This document shows, piece after piece, positions 12,601 to 27,600 of a stretch of DNA of 64,000 bases. The DNA is from Camarhynchus parvulus (lineage: Eukaryota; Chordata; Aves; Passeriformes; Thraupidae), in contig NC_044571.1 in NCBI RefSeq assembly GCF_901933205.1, positions 9,277,420 to 9,341,419 of the forward strand, read 5' to 3'. Position 1 is the first letter of the stretch, and every line of letters starts with the position of its first letter. Below the pieces are notes generated by a model, which saw nothing but the letters and a program-made list of their open reading frames with translations, was not told where the DNA came from and did no database searches. The position numbers were made by a program, and so were the translations under genes.

Positions 12601-15600
12601 AATGTCAAAAAAGAAGTGGTGAATTTATTTGTCAGTGAAAAAAAATGTTTTGTAGAATATTTGGAAGACTTGCTAGGTAGCAAATCTTAATTTTGGTAAC
12701 TTAGTGAAAACAACCCAAAACTCAGAACTCCAAGTTTCCAATTGGTGGAAAGAAGTATTTCATAGTAGAAACTGACATTTTTGTTAAGAAATCTGTTACT
12801 TTACTTTGCTTTACTTGCATTTTCTCCCAAACTTCTATGTCCAAGTTAGCATTATATGCTATGAAGGTTCTCCTTGTAAGAATAGAAAAGCTTTATGATA
12901 GATATGTTGGTATAAATAAAACAACAACAACCAAAAAACAAAGGAATGCAAACACCTTTTTGTGTATGTTTCTTATTTGTGTTTGTGAAGGTTCTTGACT
13001 CCAACCCACTGCCTGGAATGAAAATCACACCCTCTGAAGGAGTGATACCTGTGGGAGGCTTTGTTGATTTAAAAATCTCTTTCACTCCAAAGGCACACAT
13101 GAGTTTTGATAAAAAAGTGGAGGTATTTCAAACTGGGAAGAGCTTTGGCTTTTGAGTGTTATCCTGTGTGTTTATGTGTATATGTTCATGTATCTTTTGG
13201 ATTTTATTTCCAGTGTCCTAATGCTTTTTAAGAATAAGGTTTTCTTGCAGCAGATCATTACTGCTGTAACTTCTTTTTTTTTTTTGGTCTCAGTCCTGCT
13301 CAGAGGTATCAAAGCATCCTCTCAGTTTGAGCTGATTCATACTATGCCACTGACAAGCTGTTGGAAGTAATGGGTGATTGTTCTTTATGAGATAATGTAG
13401 ACATACCTGCAGTTTCTGTAATCTATACAGAGGCAGGATTGGAATACTCAAATGTTTTTAATTTCTTCACTTCTTTTTGTGGTTTTGTCAGAGATGGCTC
13501 TACTAGTAGCTTTACTTTGATAGTAGGTGTGCAAGAAACATGTAACATATTTTGTTTTCTGCATGCCTGCTTGCTGAGATAAGTGAAATTGGGGAAGAAA
13601 GATGCTATCAAGGGCCTAAATTTTGCTACCATTTCTGACTGATCCTGGATTCACCATCTTCTGGGGCTGCATATATTATGCTTGTTAAATCTAGTATTCA
13701 TTTATTTTTTCCATTTGTACAACATATTTAATATTCCCTAGACCAAGAGTGTGTACCTTGTACCAGCACCTCTGTCAAGCAATGTGTGTTGTGATACACA
13801 TTCCAATCCTCACAGCTGCTGAAAACAGGTTTTTCCTGTTGAAAAAATACTCATTCTAGTAACACAACCTCCTGTGATATTATTTTTGTCTGCATATTTT
13901 GCAAAGACTGGTCACTGGTCTTTCTTACAACTTTGGGTTGTGTTTTTTATGTTTCTTCTTTTCTTTTTTTGTTTTGTTCTGGATTTTTATTAACAACTGT
14001 ATCTATCTAGCTATATCTGTCCCAGATGTACTATGCCACAAAGGCATGATTTGGAGCCACGTGTCGCTGGAATCTGTATATATATGTTCTAGAAAATGAA
14101 GGCATTTACTTTATCTCTTAATATTCCTGCAGCAAAAATGCGTTATGTTATAAGGACAGAGTTATTTTCGTATTTTCAGTGCAATTTATAGTGACTATCC
14201 ATTCTGATCTGTGGGGTAGGGTTGGGTTGCTTTTTTTTTTTGGTTAAACTTTTTTTTCATGTAATTATGAGAAGTTTGGTGAGATTGTTAAGATGACCTT
14301 TTCCACAGTCCCAGTGTTGTCCCTTCACTTAGGTAGCAGTGAGGAATGCAGCAGAACTCACACTTAGGATCAGTGGATTTTCAGAGATCACTGAAATAGG
14401 CATTGATGTGGTAAGTGTGAAGAAATTGTAGCAATTGGTAAGACTGGTTAAGTATTTTTCTTTATCTAGATGTGAAAGTGGCTCCTCTCTACTTCATATT
14501 TTTCATTTCTTCCTAAACTAACATCCCAAGAACATGATGAAAGAGATGAACTTAGGAAGAGATATTAAAACCCAAATTTACATATAACAATTACACTAAA
14601 TGATAGCTGACAGCTTTAGTTTTTGAACTTGGCAATCTGGAATAAGCATGTTAAAAGGGAGAGTATTTCTTAAGGTGGTTATAGCAAAAAATGCCATAAA
14701 GGGAAAAGTAAGTCACTGATCTGTTTACTGAATGATTAAAACTTTTCTGATGGTGTAACTGGACTTGATATTAAATTCTAAACTCTTCTAGTTTGTGTCC
14801 TGGAAAGATTTTAAAAATAAGAGTTATGTGAGACTATTGATTAACCAACACTGTTATTGTGTTATAAATTGTGAATCTTGCTCAATTATATTTTTTCACA
14901 TTATATTCAGTTATAAACTTGACTTCACAGTGCTTTGACCCATTTTTCTTCTTTAAACTTACAGGGAATATTTGAATATCAAGGTGTTTATGTTGGCTCT
15001 ACAAAATCAATTCCATTTTTGCTGCAGAACAAAGGACAATCTTGTACTAGAGTGCAGTTTGATTTTATTAACCATAAGGATTTTAAATTGTATTCTGAAG
15101 ACAATTCAGGTATTTGCTTTTGCTATAGCAGAATTTTCATTATATATAAGAATGAATAATGCTGAGAGAAAATCTGTCAGACCATTTCTGGTAGCCAAAT
15201 TTTCTAATATAAGAAAATCTAAAGCAATTATTTTAGAAGTGTTGCTTAATGTAAATTAAGAGGAGACATTTTGGTTTGCCTATAAGATGACATTTGACAA
15301 AGAATAAATATTTGCAGAATGTCAGGTTGCATGTAGATCTTTTTTTTCTGCAATTTTTCCTCCCCAGGATTGGTAAGGTATAATAAAAAAAATGAATACC
15401 CCCCTCTTACTAGTTAAAATAAAGTATTAAGAAACCCAAAAAAACAAAGCCAAACAATTGTATTAATTTCCTATTCATGGAATCATACCCTCCTTTTGGA
15501 CAATATTTACCCTTTGATCATTTCATCACCAGTATAAGGGTTTTTTCTTTTTCCCAAAGGGACAAGGTGTCTGCAGGTTAATGACAGGGCCTCTGTTCTC

Positions 15601-18600
15601 CATGAGTACTCAGTTCAGGAAGTTATTGGGGCAGGAGTAGAATTGAATTCTTTTTTGTTTGGTAGAACAAGTGCAGATTCTTATCCTGCACATTGTTGCT
15701 CATGGCTTTCCTACTTCAGTCATGGCATCTCCTTGGATGTTTCCACCATCATTATTCACAAGAGAATTTTACAGAGACTAGAGGCCTTACAAGCAAAGCT
15801 GCAAACTCAGGAAATTACAACTCATTCTTTTGCAAGACAGTATTATAAAATTTAATTGTATCTCTTTATTGAATGATGCATATATGGATGACGCAAAAAA
15901 AGATCTTCCAAAATTGTAGGGATTTTCTTACCATGTGATGCACTTAAAAAGGAAGAAGAGGTGAGGGCTCCTAGTCAGTCATCTTAAATTCCAAAAGAGC
16001 TGTAAGGCTCTTTACAACAGGCAGGCTGCCAGCATGGGATCAGACTCATTGCACGTGATCTCTGGATCAGAGTTTGTGCTTGAAACCACTCATGTGACAT
16101 CCAGTCAGATTCAGTACTCAGATGGTGAATGCTGGATGAATATTCCGGGTGTTCCATGATGGATACTGATCTTGGAGGAATATTACCTTTGCTGGAAACC
16201 TGTGCTTCTGCCAGTGCCTTAAAATTGAACATGGAAATCTGAAAAAGGAAGCAAGCCTTATTGGAAATGTAGATTATGCCTAAAAATAATTAGAAAAAAA
16301 ACTAACCAAACCCATTTCAGCCAACTATTTTTAACTCTGTGGTATTAGTTTATTATGTAATTAAGTATTTTAGATTAACACTTGTATTCAAAGGTAAAGG
16401 AAAATGCTGTTGGTTTTTTTTTCTGAAATATTGTGTTTTCCCAAATGAGTAACTTCCATGAAAATTTCTGGTGATTAATACTGCCCAAAATTACCTTCGG
16501 AATCCTATATTCCATTGTAACTTTGTGAGAAATGCTTACCATGCAAATAGGTAGATACTTGATACTGAAAATCACTTTGAAATCCTGTAGCTATTATAAA
16601 GTTGCTATTTCATGCAGTAGCATCTGTAATTTGATTGTGAATTTTGTTTGGCAGCAATTGACCGTTCTCGTTCAAAGCCTTATCTCTATACAGTTTATTT
16701 AAAGGAAGAGTCATCTTTGCAATGCTTCCTGACCTTAACACCAAAAAAGGTAGGTTTATGGAACAGGGGGGATTAAGTTAATTAAAATCATGCTCTGTGA
16801 AATTTTTTGTGGTGGGAGAATAGAGACTTTAGATGAACATTTTAGTCTGTGCAATAGTTTTATAATTAGTAATGCAGTTCTTAAGAAAACAAGTTCTTAA
16901 ATAACCTTTTTATAGCTTTAAGTGTTTGCATACACAAAGAAAACACACTTCCTCAATGGTGTAAACTAACATTGAAATGTCATACCACACATGAAATCAT
17001 TCAACAAACTAGCAGCCACCTTCTTTTTGCAGCTGTTCTCGCCTGTATTCCCAGATGACCCAAGAAACTGCAAATGTACATGAGTTTTATGTGTCATAAA
17101 GATTGGAAAAGTTGCTTTCTGGTTGAGCTATTTGAGTGGAAAAAATTGAAGATATGAGACTTTAGGTTACTTTTACATCTGAAAATTAGCATTTTATTGG
17201 CAGTGACTGTCAATAGAGAGTACTCAAGTGAATTTTAAATCCAACCCCATAGAAAAATGCTTTGGAAATTGGAGGTTTGGGGTTTCCACATATTTGGAGA
17301 AGGATGAACTGCAAAAACTTTGTGTATGATATCATAAACCAGCTTCAGAACAAGCAGCTGGGGATCACTTCTACAGCATATAAATCCATTGCATTAACTG
17401 CACTTTTACCTTAAAAGTGAACAACATCTTATGCATCTTGAAAAGGTCAGGAGTATTCTTTTTCCACCACCACCCACCTCCCACTCCTGCCTTCCCAGCA
17501 GTATAAAATGGAATTCCTTTGTTCAAAGCATCATTCAAATAATATTTGTATATTACAGGCTGTGTCTGATAACATTGTGATTTTCTTCTGTGTACACATG
17601 GAAGCTATTGGATTGAGTTTATGGCCCATACACTACCCTGAAATAATTTTTCCTGACAGAATATGAGTCAATAGATTTATAAAAAATTTCTTCTGTAGTA
17701 TGGCAGGCCTTGAATAAAGGGAAAATGAATAGTTGTCATATGTTTTTAAGTGTCAGGAAAGTATGGAATTGTTTGCAAAATGGTACCTACAGAATATCAT
17801 GAATGACCTATAATCAAATTGGAGAAACTCAGCAAAGGAAAATTCTGGTATTTTCCTTTGAGTAAGAAGGGCAAGTAATGGGAATACAGGAGCAGATAAT
17901 GCTCTTGGAATAATCTGTGTGTATGGCATTTCAGGCCACAAGCTGAACAAGAATTAAGAGCAGAGACCTACTATACCAATAGGAATATTTTTATTAATAA
18001 AGCAAGTAAAATAGTTATTCTAATCAGGGCTGATAACACTTCAGCTGCACCCTTTTCCCATGTGGAATGCCATGTTTAAAGAAAGAAGTAGGACAATTCC
18101 ACTTGGAAAGAAAGTCCAAAAGAAATCAATGGAAAAGAGAAGAACTCTGTTTCCCATTGTGACATTTGAGCTCTATTTCCTTTCCTTGTCGAGTTGCAGG
18201 ATAGAATAAAAGTAGAAGTGTTGCTACTGACACTGCTGTAAAATAATATTTCTGAAGAATGCTGAAATAGTACCTTGCTATGTTTAATTTAGCTTGTCTC
18301 ATGAGCACGGTGTTCAGGATTGCTGTTCATTATTGATGAGCCATGTCCAGCTGTCATTTGGTAATGGTGTACATTGGCTTAAGTGAAGATAAGGTTATGC
18401 CAATTGGAAGTCTGCTTTAATTGTGATATACATTTGGAAAAACAATTTTTACTCTTGACAGGATAAGTTTTGTGACTGTTCTTGCTAAAAAAACCCAAAC
18501 AAACAAACAACCCCTAAAAACAGAACAAACAAAAAAAAGGCTGTAGATTATTGGCCCTAATGATTACAGATTTTATTTTTCATTTTTCACGTTCTGGGTC

Positions 18601-21600
18601 TAAGTGTTTTTCAAGTCTTAAGAATAATTTTTGACAAACAGAAATAACTTCCTTCAGAAATAAGGAAATAAAAACTACAAAAAGGAAATTTTCTTGGGCC
18701 CCCTCATAGCCAACTAATAAATGTTGCTTTAATTACATGTTTTTACTTCAGTTTTCCTTCTCTTTGTGTGCTCAGAGTCCTTCTGTCTCCCTTTGCCCTT
18801 GGTGAGCACCTCTGAGCTGCTGCAGCACCATCACAGCTGGCCCCTGAGCTCTGACTGATTGAAAATGAAGTTACCCAGGGTGGCATGACAACAGGCAGCA
18901 TCTGGAAGTATATGTAGCCCCCAGGATGCTGTAACTTTGTTTCATTTAACTCCTGCATTGTAGAATACTAGTTAAAAACATAGCTCTGTTGAGAAGGTGG
19001 TCGAGGTACCATCATCTCTAACTGTGATCAGAAACTCTCAGTAGTTACTGTTTCTTAAAACATTAATTTCTATTTTATCCCCCTTTCTTTCCTGATTTTC
19101 CACTTTTGAAAAAATCCCCAAATCTCTAATCTCTGTGTGTTGAGCTTCCCCTGTTCAGGTTTCACAGTTGCAAGTGCTATTTCCTGCCTCCGTGCACTGC
19201 AACAGCTGTTTCTGATCTCATTTCTGTTTTTTGGATAACTGCTCTTCCCCAGCTTACCTCCCAGCTGCTACAAACCTTCTGTATCCCATGAGGTCACATT
19301 CTTTTCTGTCTGCCTTCTGGTTTTACTAGAACTTCCTGCTGTTTTACTCATTACTGACAACACTACCCTAGAAACCAACAAACCCCCACTATACTGATGT
19401 TTTCTTTAACCGAGTGGATAATAGGGCTAATGAAAAGTAAAAATAATTCAGGAGCACTGCTAAAAGCATAAAAAACCCATGGAATTATTTTAACGTACTT
19501 AAAAAATTTATTAAAGCTACCTGAATTATTAATGTAAGGTTGCAAGTAATTTAGTCTTGAATGCAGTCTTGAATTCTGCTAAAAAAACCCTTCAGATCAA
19601 CAAATGTAGTACATATATAGGAACTCTGAAGAGCTGCTACAGCTCTCACTAAAATATAATAGGTATTAATACATGGGACATCAAAAGATGCTCTTAGAGA
19701 TGAAGCATCTTGGCATGCTTAAAAAATAAACCTTAAAAAATGTTGAGGCAATTCTTTCAGTATTCCAAGTGAGAAAATGGAGTCCATGCATTATAGATAA
19801 GGCTGGGATGTTGCTCAGACACAGTGTGGCTGTGCCTTGCTGTTATTCCTGTGTCTTTGAAGGTGTTAGAGGTGACAGGGCTCTGCACCTCACTGCAGAG
19901 ATTTTAACCTTAGTATTTGGTGGCTGTGGAAGTCAGAGCTGTCAATGAAAGCAGTATTGACATCATCTATTACTTTATCATCTATATCTGTATCTATATC
20001 ATCTCTGTCTGTCTGTCTGTCTGTGTTTGTCCCCTGCTCACAGAGGTCCTGCAGGGTCTGATGGGGAAAGCATGCAAACCAAAGTGCAGGAGTGTAGTGA
20101 TTCAAAATGAGTTTTTTTTATTTTTTGTTTTTTTATTTTTAAACCTGCTGGAAAATAACAAATTCCAGCATCTTGGAAAAAGGACAAAATACACAGCTGG
20201 GTAATAATGAAGCCTCGGAGTGCCTTTGATTGAGATAAATAGAACAAGTCACACCTGTCAGAGCTTATTGCTTAAGCTTGTTGTAGGGAGGTGACAGGTG
20301 TTTTGGTGGGGTTTTTGTCCTGTTAAATGACTTTTTTTTCCTTTTCCTAATGAAAGAACAGATTTGTTGTGTAAGAAGTGAATTCTATGGAAAATCTGCA
20401 GCTGTGGAATTACAGGGTATTGTTGCTACATCATCTCTGACCATAAACAAAGGAAAGATTTAATTTTATTGCAGTGCTTTGAATGATGGCTTTGAACAGC
20501 AGTTACATTATTCATTGTGGAAGCTGCTTTTCTGTGATATAAAACAGGGGGAATGAAAGATTTCAGTGTATCTTAAGGAAAAGCTCATTTAAATTTGTGG
20601 GATGGCTGAGAGTGTATATTGGATTCAATTGCAGGATATAAACCCTTGGCTTTGCAGTTAGGTTTAAATTTGAATCAAACTGATTTTTTCTAATGTACAT
20701 TGCATTTTGTCTTCTTCTATTCCTGCTGAATTTGTGTATTAGAGGTACAAATAAAGAAAATTTAAGGTCAACCTTTTCACAAATGCTTCAAGATACTTGA
20801 ACAATCGGCATGGTATTATATGATAAATACAAGAGTATTATTATCTTTTACGGTTGTTTTAATGTAATTCTAAGTAATAAATTAGCTTATTGATTTATGT
20901 GCAATTCTCTTGGAAGTTGTACTGTGAAAGGAAACACTGTAATTTTAGAGAGATGTCACATATTCTTTGTGCTAAACAAGCTATATGATTTCTAAATTAG
21001 CAAAATTTTTATTCAACCTTGGGAATACATGCTCTATTAGAATAGTAATTAGAGAAATAGATTTTATTCTTTCTAAGATATATTATTGCCTTGGAATACT
21101 TAGTAAAGATAGAGATGAAATAACTGCTTTGAAAGTGTTTTTTGAAAATAACAATACTTTTTTTTCCTACTGTCAGATTGCCACCTGACAGCTGTGCTTC
21201 AGTTTATTTTTGATCCATGAATTCTATGTAGAATACTACTTCACTTGTAATGTTTGATGGGTGGTTTTCCCCCTTTTGTTTCTTGTCCTATACCAGGTAT
21301 TTAGGGCCAAGGCAGGAAGCCATTCAGCCATGTTTGCTCCCCAGTTTTGAGCTCAGAGCTACTGTTCATATCAAAACTATTTCATAAATTTAAGTGAGTT
21401 TTGGTAGCAGAAATTTCATAATCTCACAGATTCCTTATGACCAACAGCTTCTATTTGTTTATTAATTCAAGTGGAAATAAAAAAATTGAAAGTATTTTAA
21501 GATGCCATCTGAATAAAAGTTTCCAAGACTATTATTTTTATTTAAAGAGCTAACTTCTGGTGGCAGCCAGACCAGCATCCTTTTCCTGACATCCTTTGGA

Positions 21601-24600
21601 GATGTTGCATGTGAACACACAACAAAAAGCTCCTTTGTCTCACCTGTCTTTTTAAAGCTTTTGTAGTATTTGAATTCTAAACTCTGGCTTTGTTGATGAT
21701 TCCTCCTTTCCAACCAACATGCATAATCAGTGTACATCAGGACAGGAAAAATGTTTCTTATAATTATATTAACAAACAGGAGTGTTTGTGAAAGAACTCT
21801 CTCTAGGCTGCTTCCTTCCTGCCCTTCCCATGTTCTCTAGTATATGAAGTTAAATGCAGCTTCAGCAAAATATCTCAATAGATAAGTAACTGCAAAGTAT
21901 TCATAAATTATCTAAAAAGCAATGATAAGTCCAGTAATAGTCTAAGGATTTATTTTTTTAAGTATTGTAATTACTTTGTAAAGTATCTAATCTTGCAAAA
22001 GAGGGAATTTTCTGTTATGGAGTTTGAAAAATGAAAAATTAATCATAAAGAGTTTTTTAATATTTATAGAAAGAGACCTAATGATTCTACTTACAAAGGG
22101 AAGTCCTAATAACTGAAATGAATTTTTAATTCTGTTTCAGCAATATGTGTATGTATTATAATCTAATTTCTACTTACACAGAATTTTTAAAGGATTTTTC
22201 ATTTGTAATGTGGTTTACATAATGTGCAGTTAATGTATGAATAAAATAAAAGATCTATGATTTGTTCTCAATTATATAAATACATTTCTATGAGTTATGT
22301 TGGCCTTGAATTTGTACCATTGTACTTCACAGCAAAAGTAGGTTTTCAGTGAGCATCATGACCTTCATGTAGTGAATTGAGTCTTTCACATATTTGCTTA
22401 TGTTTGCCAGTTCTTAGAAAATAACCCCTTTATAGTAAAAAGAAACCAAATTTTCCTGTTAGTTGGGATGAAAAACAGGTTTTGATTTGCTGCTTTAGGA
22501 GAGGGAAAAAGGGATTCCATTTTTTGCTGTCTGGCCTAAACATACCAGCATTGATGAAGAGCAATTGCTGTGCTAGACTGCACTCCTTTGCACAGCCTGT
22601 GCTGTCATGAAATCTATAACAGACTAAACATTTTAATCTCACCAAACTTAAACAAAATTAGCTTTGTTATAAGAACATATTTTGAAGATGTAACTTGATG
22701 AAGTGTTTTATGTGGGTGACTTGAGATACTAAAAGTGGAAGAGTATATAATTCAAAGCAGGAGATTTTTACTCAATCTTTTTGATGTATCTTGAGTTTTA
22801 GTTACTAAAAATATTAAATGTCAATTTTGAGAAGCCAGTTATATATTACAAAATCTAATCATGATTAGATTTGAAATATCAGTATAAAACAAGGGACTGT
22901 GGTGACTTGCTGCAAAACTTGTCCTCATTCAATGCCTTCCTTGTGAGCTGAGCGCAAAAAGACAAAACATTGCACAAGGCTCAGCACACACCTCACTCTC
23001 CAGAAGTGTGGAATTGTGTGTCACAAACCCTGCTGGAACACCACACACTCCCAGTGCTGTGTGCTTGCTTCTCAGTAAGTGTTACAGATGGATTTGTGCC
23101 TCATGCCCTGACTTAGGACACTTGGTTTTCTTTCCTATCATTTATATATTTTTCTTGCTACCAGAGATGTGAAAGTGAAGAATGATGCACTATTTTCTGC
23201 AGGTTTTGAAAGCTTTTAAATGATTCATAACATCTTTATATAGCTGGTTTTACTGCCTTTCCTAAGCAGCATAAAGATTTTATAGGTTTAATTCCTTTCT
23301 AAGATTTCTGTGGCCTTCAAGGTGAAAACAGGATTTGAAGGACTCTAACAGTGGTTTTAGTGCAGAAGTTTTGGGTTTTTTTTCCATTACCTTTATTAAG
23401 GTTATCCATACTTTTTATCTGGAGAACATACTATCTTAGTGTGTTAGTCCTTGAAAAGACAGAGCAAGAGGCAAGAAATATCTCTTTGAAAGTGCTTTTT
23501 GAAATAAATTTGGCCTTTCTGATGCCCAGTCTGTAAAAAAAGAGGATTCTATACAAAACACACCTTAAGTTTGAAACCCCACTTGGGAATGTGATAGCAC
23601 AGGTAAAATGAGGATCAAAATCACTGGACTTTAGACTCCTAGAATTCAGTGGCATTTCATGACAAAGGTTTTAAGACATTTTTTTTTCTCCAAGGTTTCT
23701 CAATTTTAACTGATATCCCACTTTGATATCAGAGCCCATTTTGTTTATGCTGGGTGTACTGTAATGGTTGACCTTTGCTTTTCAGCCTTTGAGAAAGGCT
23801 TCCATAACTGATGTAGCTTTGTTTTCCCTCCTCTTTGCTCACATGAGCTTCTGCATTTGGGCCATGGCTCCAATCTTTTTTCACTCATGAGGGTGGCAGG
23901 AGTGGAACATGACACTGTGACTTACCAGAAGTCTTGTCTGTAGTTCTGCTGATAAACCTGATACTTTTGATCATAGAGCTGTTCCTTAATGGGGAGAAAA
24001 TACCCGGGCACTGCTTGCTTAGAGAACTGAATCTGAGTTCCAGTAAATGAAAATCCTGTTATCCAAAATTGCAATAGTTCTGCCAAAACAGCCAACCACT
24101 CAGATGATTCAGGAGGTACCTATGATTTTTTTGGGAAAATGACCACAATATTTTCTTTCCCTTTAGGTGGCAGCACATGACTTCATTCTCCCAATTGCCG
24201 TTCCTCGGGCCACGTACCCAACTCCAGCTCCTGTGGTGCCTATGAAGCCCGGTGCCCCCGTGCCTCTGCCACCCCCAGAGACCCCAACTCTGCCCATCTG
24301 TAGAGTCAGAGCTAATGGTGGGTGAACCACGCCCACAGGTTAAACACCTGCTGGATACATAGATTTGGAGTGATGTTTTTGCTTTGCAGAGAATGGCTAC
24401 TTAATTGGAATTTGTATAATTTGTACATTTTTTGGAAACTTGCAAAATTTTCAAGTTTTGATTCGTGTTTTTAAATATGCTTGAAGCTGAACTTTCTATA
24501 CCTAATCATGATGTGGAGAAAAGATTTTTTTTGTATTGGCCTTATATAAAAATAGTTTACCAAAGCTCTTTTTTGTGTCTATCCATTTATCATAGATTTA

Positions 24601-27600
24601 TAGACTACATCATGCAAATCCCAGTGGTTACAGCAGTTCCTCTGAAAAGTAGAATGTCAGTCGTGCTCTTTTGTGGAATTGTCCTGCCAAAACTGGGATC
24701 TCTAACTATCTATCTATATCCATATATAGATATATATATATCTGTATCTAAAACTCCTTTAAAATGCCTCTGAATGGCCCTCATCCCATCTGGCTTGTCA
24801 GAGGTTGTTAATAGCCAAAGTTACAGGCCATTTGCCTGCAGCAAAGAAATTGATATCTTATATAATTCTTGTCTGCTTTTCTTCGAAATAATTTGTGGTT
24901 CCCTTAATCTTCTGTCTTATTCTTACTGTCATTTATATTCACTATAAATTGTGAATATTTGGATACACTGGCTTTCCTAGTCTCAGTTTTTAATTTATAA
25001 CCACTTTTTATTTGAGATGGGAGTGAAGTACAGACTGTCTTCCTAGAATGATGTTTGTGTAATGTTTAAACCTTTTGGGAGCATTTAAGAAGGCCTGGCC
25101 AATTAAATATGTAAAGTGGGGTAAAATCAACTCAAATTTATTAGGATTTGTCTATATTTGATTTTTCCCCCTTTGTTTTTCTCTTAAGTCTTTTGAGATA
25201 ATTTAAAATATCAAAGAAATCTTGAGAGACTTTCTTTAGATACTGTTATGAAAGTAAATTCATATTAAAGCTTTCTAAAATACATGTAATTGGAGAACAT
25301 ATACAATAAAAGTGAATGTACATATGTCTATGAGATTATTAGGAAACGTGTCACTAAGTGAAAATATGTATTCAAGTCACAAATTTATAGTGCAGAAGTG
25401 ATTTAAGTGATGTGAAGAGGAAAGAAAATGTTTATTTCCTTTTCCCTTTCTTTGTGGAATAGATGCAATCACTAAATCTCATGGACAGTTGACAATCTTA
25501 TCCAAATTTTATCACAAATTTATATTTCTGTTATGTAGAATTTCTTCAAAGTATGATAAGTATTTGCCTACAACAAGTAACATAATATAAAAGTGAATAT
25601 ATAATATTTTCAAGTCTAATAAATACTTGAAAAAATGAAGTGTGGATTCTATTAAAATTTGAGTATTGAAATTAAATTCTTACTGGGAATCTTCATGGTC
25701 TGGGAGGAGGCAGAGAAGTCTAAATAAGTTTCTTGACCACACAGTATTTCAGACTATGGCTACAGGCAAATAGCCAGTTTATTTTTACTGTTAAAAGAAG
25801 AACTTGATGATTTGATTACATTCTGGCAACTTAAAAATTATGTCTGTTATTAAATGATTTCAGATTATCACATTAAAAGCTAAAAACTAAGATGTATCTT
25901 GAAAGTTCTAAGCTTTGATTTGGCAAATATGTCTACTTCTCACTGCTAGATGCTTTATGGCATATTAGTTTTCTGCTTTTACAATTTTTATTTTCCTGGA
26001 ATAGTAGTTGTGGTTGACTGGGATTCAGTGATCAGCCCTGTCTTTTAACTTCACTGTAGTCCATATCCATCAGAAATCCGTTTTTTGATTTTTTTTTTTT
26101 TTAAGACAAAGTTTGTAAACTGTTTCAGCACTTGGGAAGGAAAGCTGCTCTCTTACTTAAATACTTACAGGAATTTTCCCTGCTAAAGTGTTTATGTGTA
26201 TGTAAGAAAGAACTGAAAGAGAAAAATCTCAAAAAAACTGGGACAGAAGACTCACCTGGAAAAGATGCAAGTTTATCTAAGCCTGGTACTGAGGAGAAGT
26301 TTGTACTATCAATGTAATGGCCTCATGGGAGCTGAAATATATTTTAATATTCCAAGTCAGAGATTTTTTAGTTGGGTAGATAATCTCCTTTCAATGTCAG
26401 AGTTTCAGTTGTGCTGTGTTCTCCTGGCACAGGCAGTTTGGGAGAGAGCTGAGGACTTTGTGAATGATGTAGTTGTGTTGGTGGAAGGTTCCAGCACATC
26501 CTGTTCCTACCTTGAAACAATATTACTTTGTAGAGTTTGTGTACCTATGACTTAGAGAAATACAGATAATATTGTTGTTTACATAATGTGATATATGTGA
26601 TTACGAAATTCTTTGGGTTTTTTAGAGGGAGAATAGAATTGATCAACACTGGGAATGGAGCAGACGCGCAGATTTTAATAAAAGGATTCTGTGTGCTTGC
26701 TAGGTTCCTTTCCAGGGCTGTTTCCAAGAAGTAAGATGAGGTGTGGGAACACATACCTCTGTTTTTCTAAACTCCCACTTTAAAAATTCATATGTTGTGA
26801 TGATTTTTTGTTAAAGCTCTATGAAATTAGGAGAAATGCTGTTTTATATAAAATCTTCCCAGGTCTTGTCTGATGGTTGCTATCAGAAATGTAAATGCAT
26901 TCATCTGCAGAAGGAAGATCATGTGGCTCTTGTGATATGGAGAGGTGCTATAACTCTGGTAGATATAAAATTTAAATAATTTTATTGTTACTAAAGAGTC
27001 ATAATAAGTTAAATTACAGTAATCGTGTATATAGTATGGGAGCATCAAAATGGGAGAAACATTTTCCCTAAACATGTACAGAAACAATGATTTTATGAAA
27101 GTACTTTGAGAAAATATTTGTCAAGTGATGCTGTGTAAATATTTTGAATTGTTTTTTTGTAATAGGACTTAAACCACTTGTGGAGTTCTCCTCTATGGAA
27201 CTTAAATTTGAAGAACATTTTAGTAACATTCGTTCCAGTACTGCTGATAGGAGTGTGAGTTCTCAGGTAATGACATTGTCATTTTGTTCAGTTTTTGATT
27301 TCGTGTTTGTCTTTTAATCACTATAAATTTTTTTCCAAAATTTAAAATTGGGCTTGTACTAAATCTGACAATATGAAAATGTGGGCACTATGAGAAATTG
27401 ACCATGAATTATGTAAGAAATAGATATGAATAGTATAATTCTGAAGGATTTCTGCATCTACCTATACCAGTAAATGAGACAGTGATGGGGCCAGGATGCA
27501 ACTGATTTGTGCTATGATGGGCCAAACAGTGAAACTGCTGTCCCAGTGCCTTGTATGGTAGGGACTGTGCCAACTGACACTCTCCCAAAAAATTCCTTGT

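Larger units (their letters stand above)
11598..14964 (+). other. CFAP47: CFAP47 introns 12-14 of window (11598-12990, 13123-14332, 14411-14964)
   Basis: Introns of 1393, 1210 and 554 nt around exons 13 and 14. About 11840-12060 is GC-richer than its surroundings and could be an old repeat I cannot name. The rest is plain AT-rich intron. Confidence 0.75.

Noticed and set aside
5744..16749. Interpretation of the locus as a decayed pseudogene
   Set aside because: Only one disabling site was found; all splice sites, phases and downstream frames are intact, which does not fit long-term decay.
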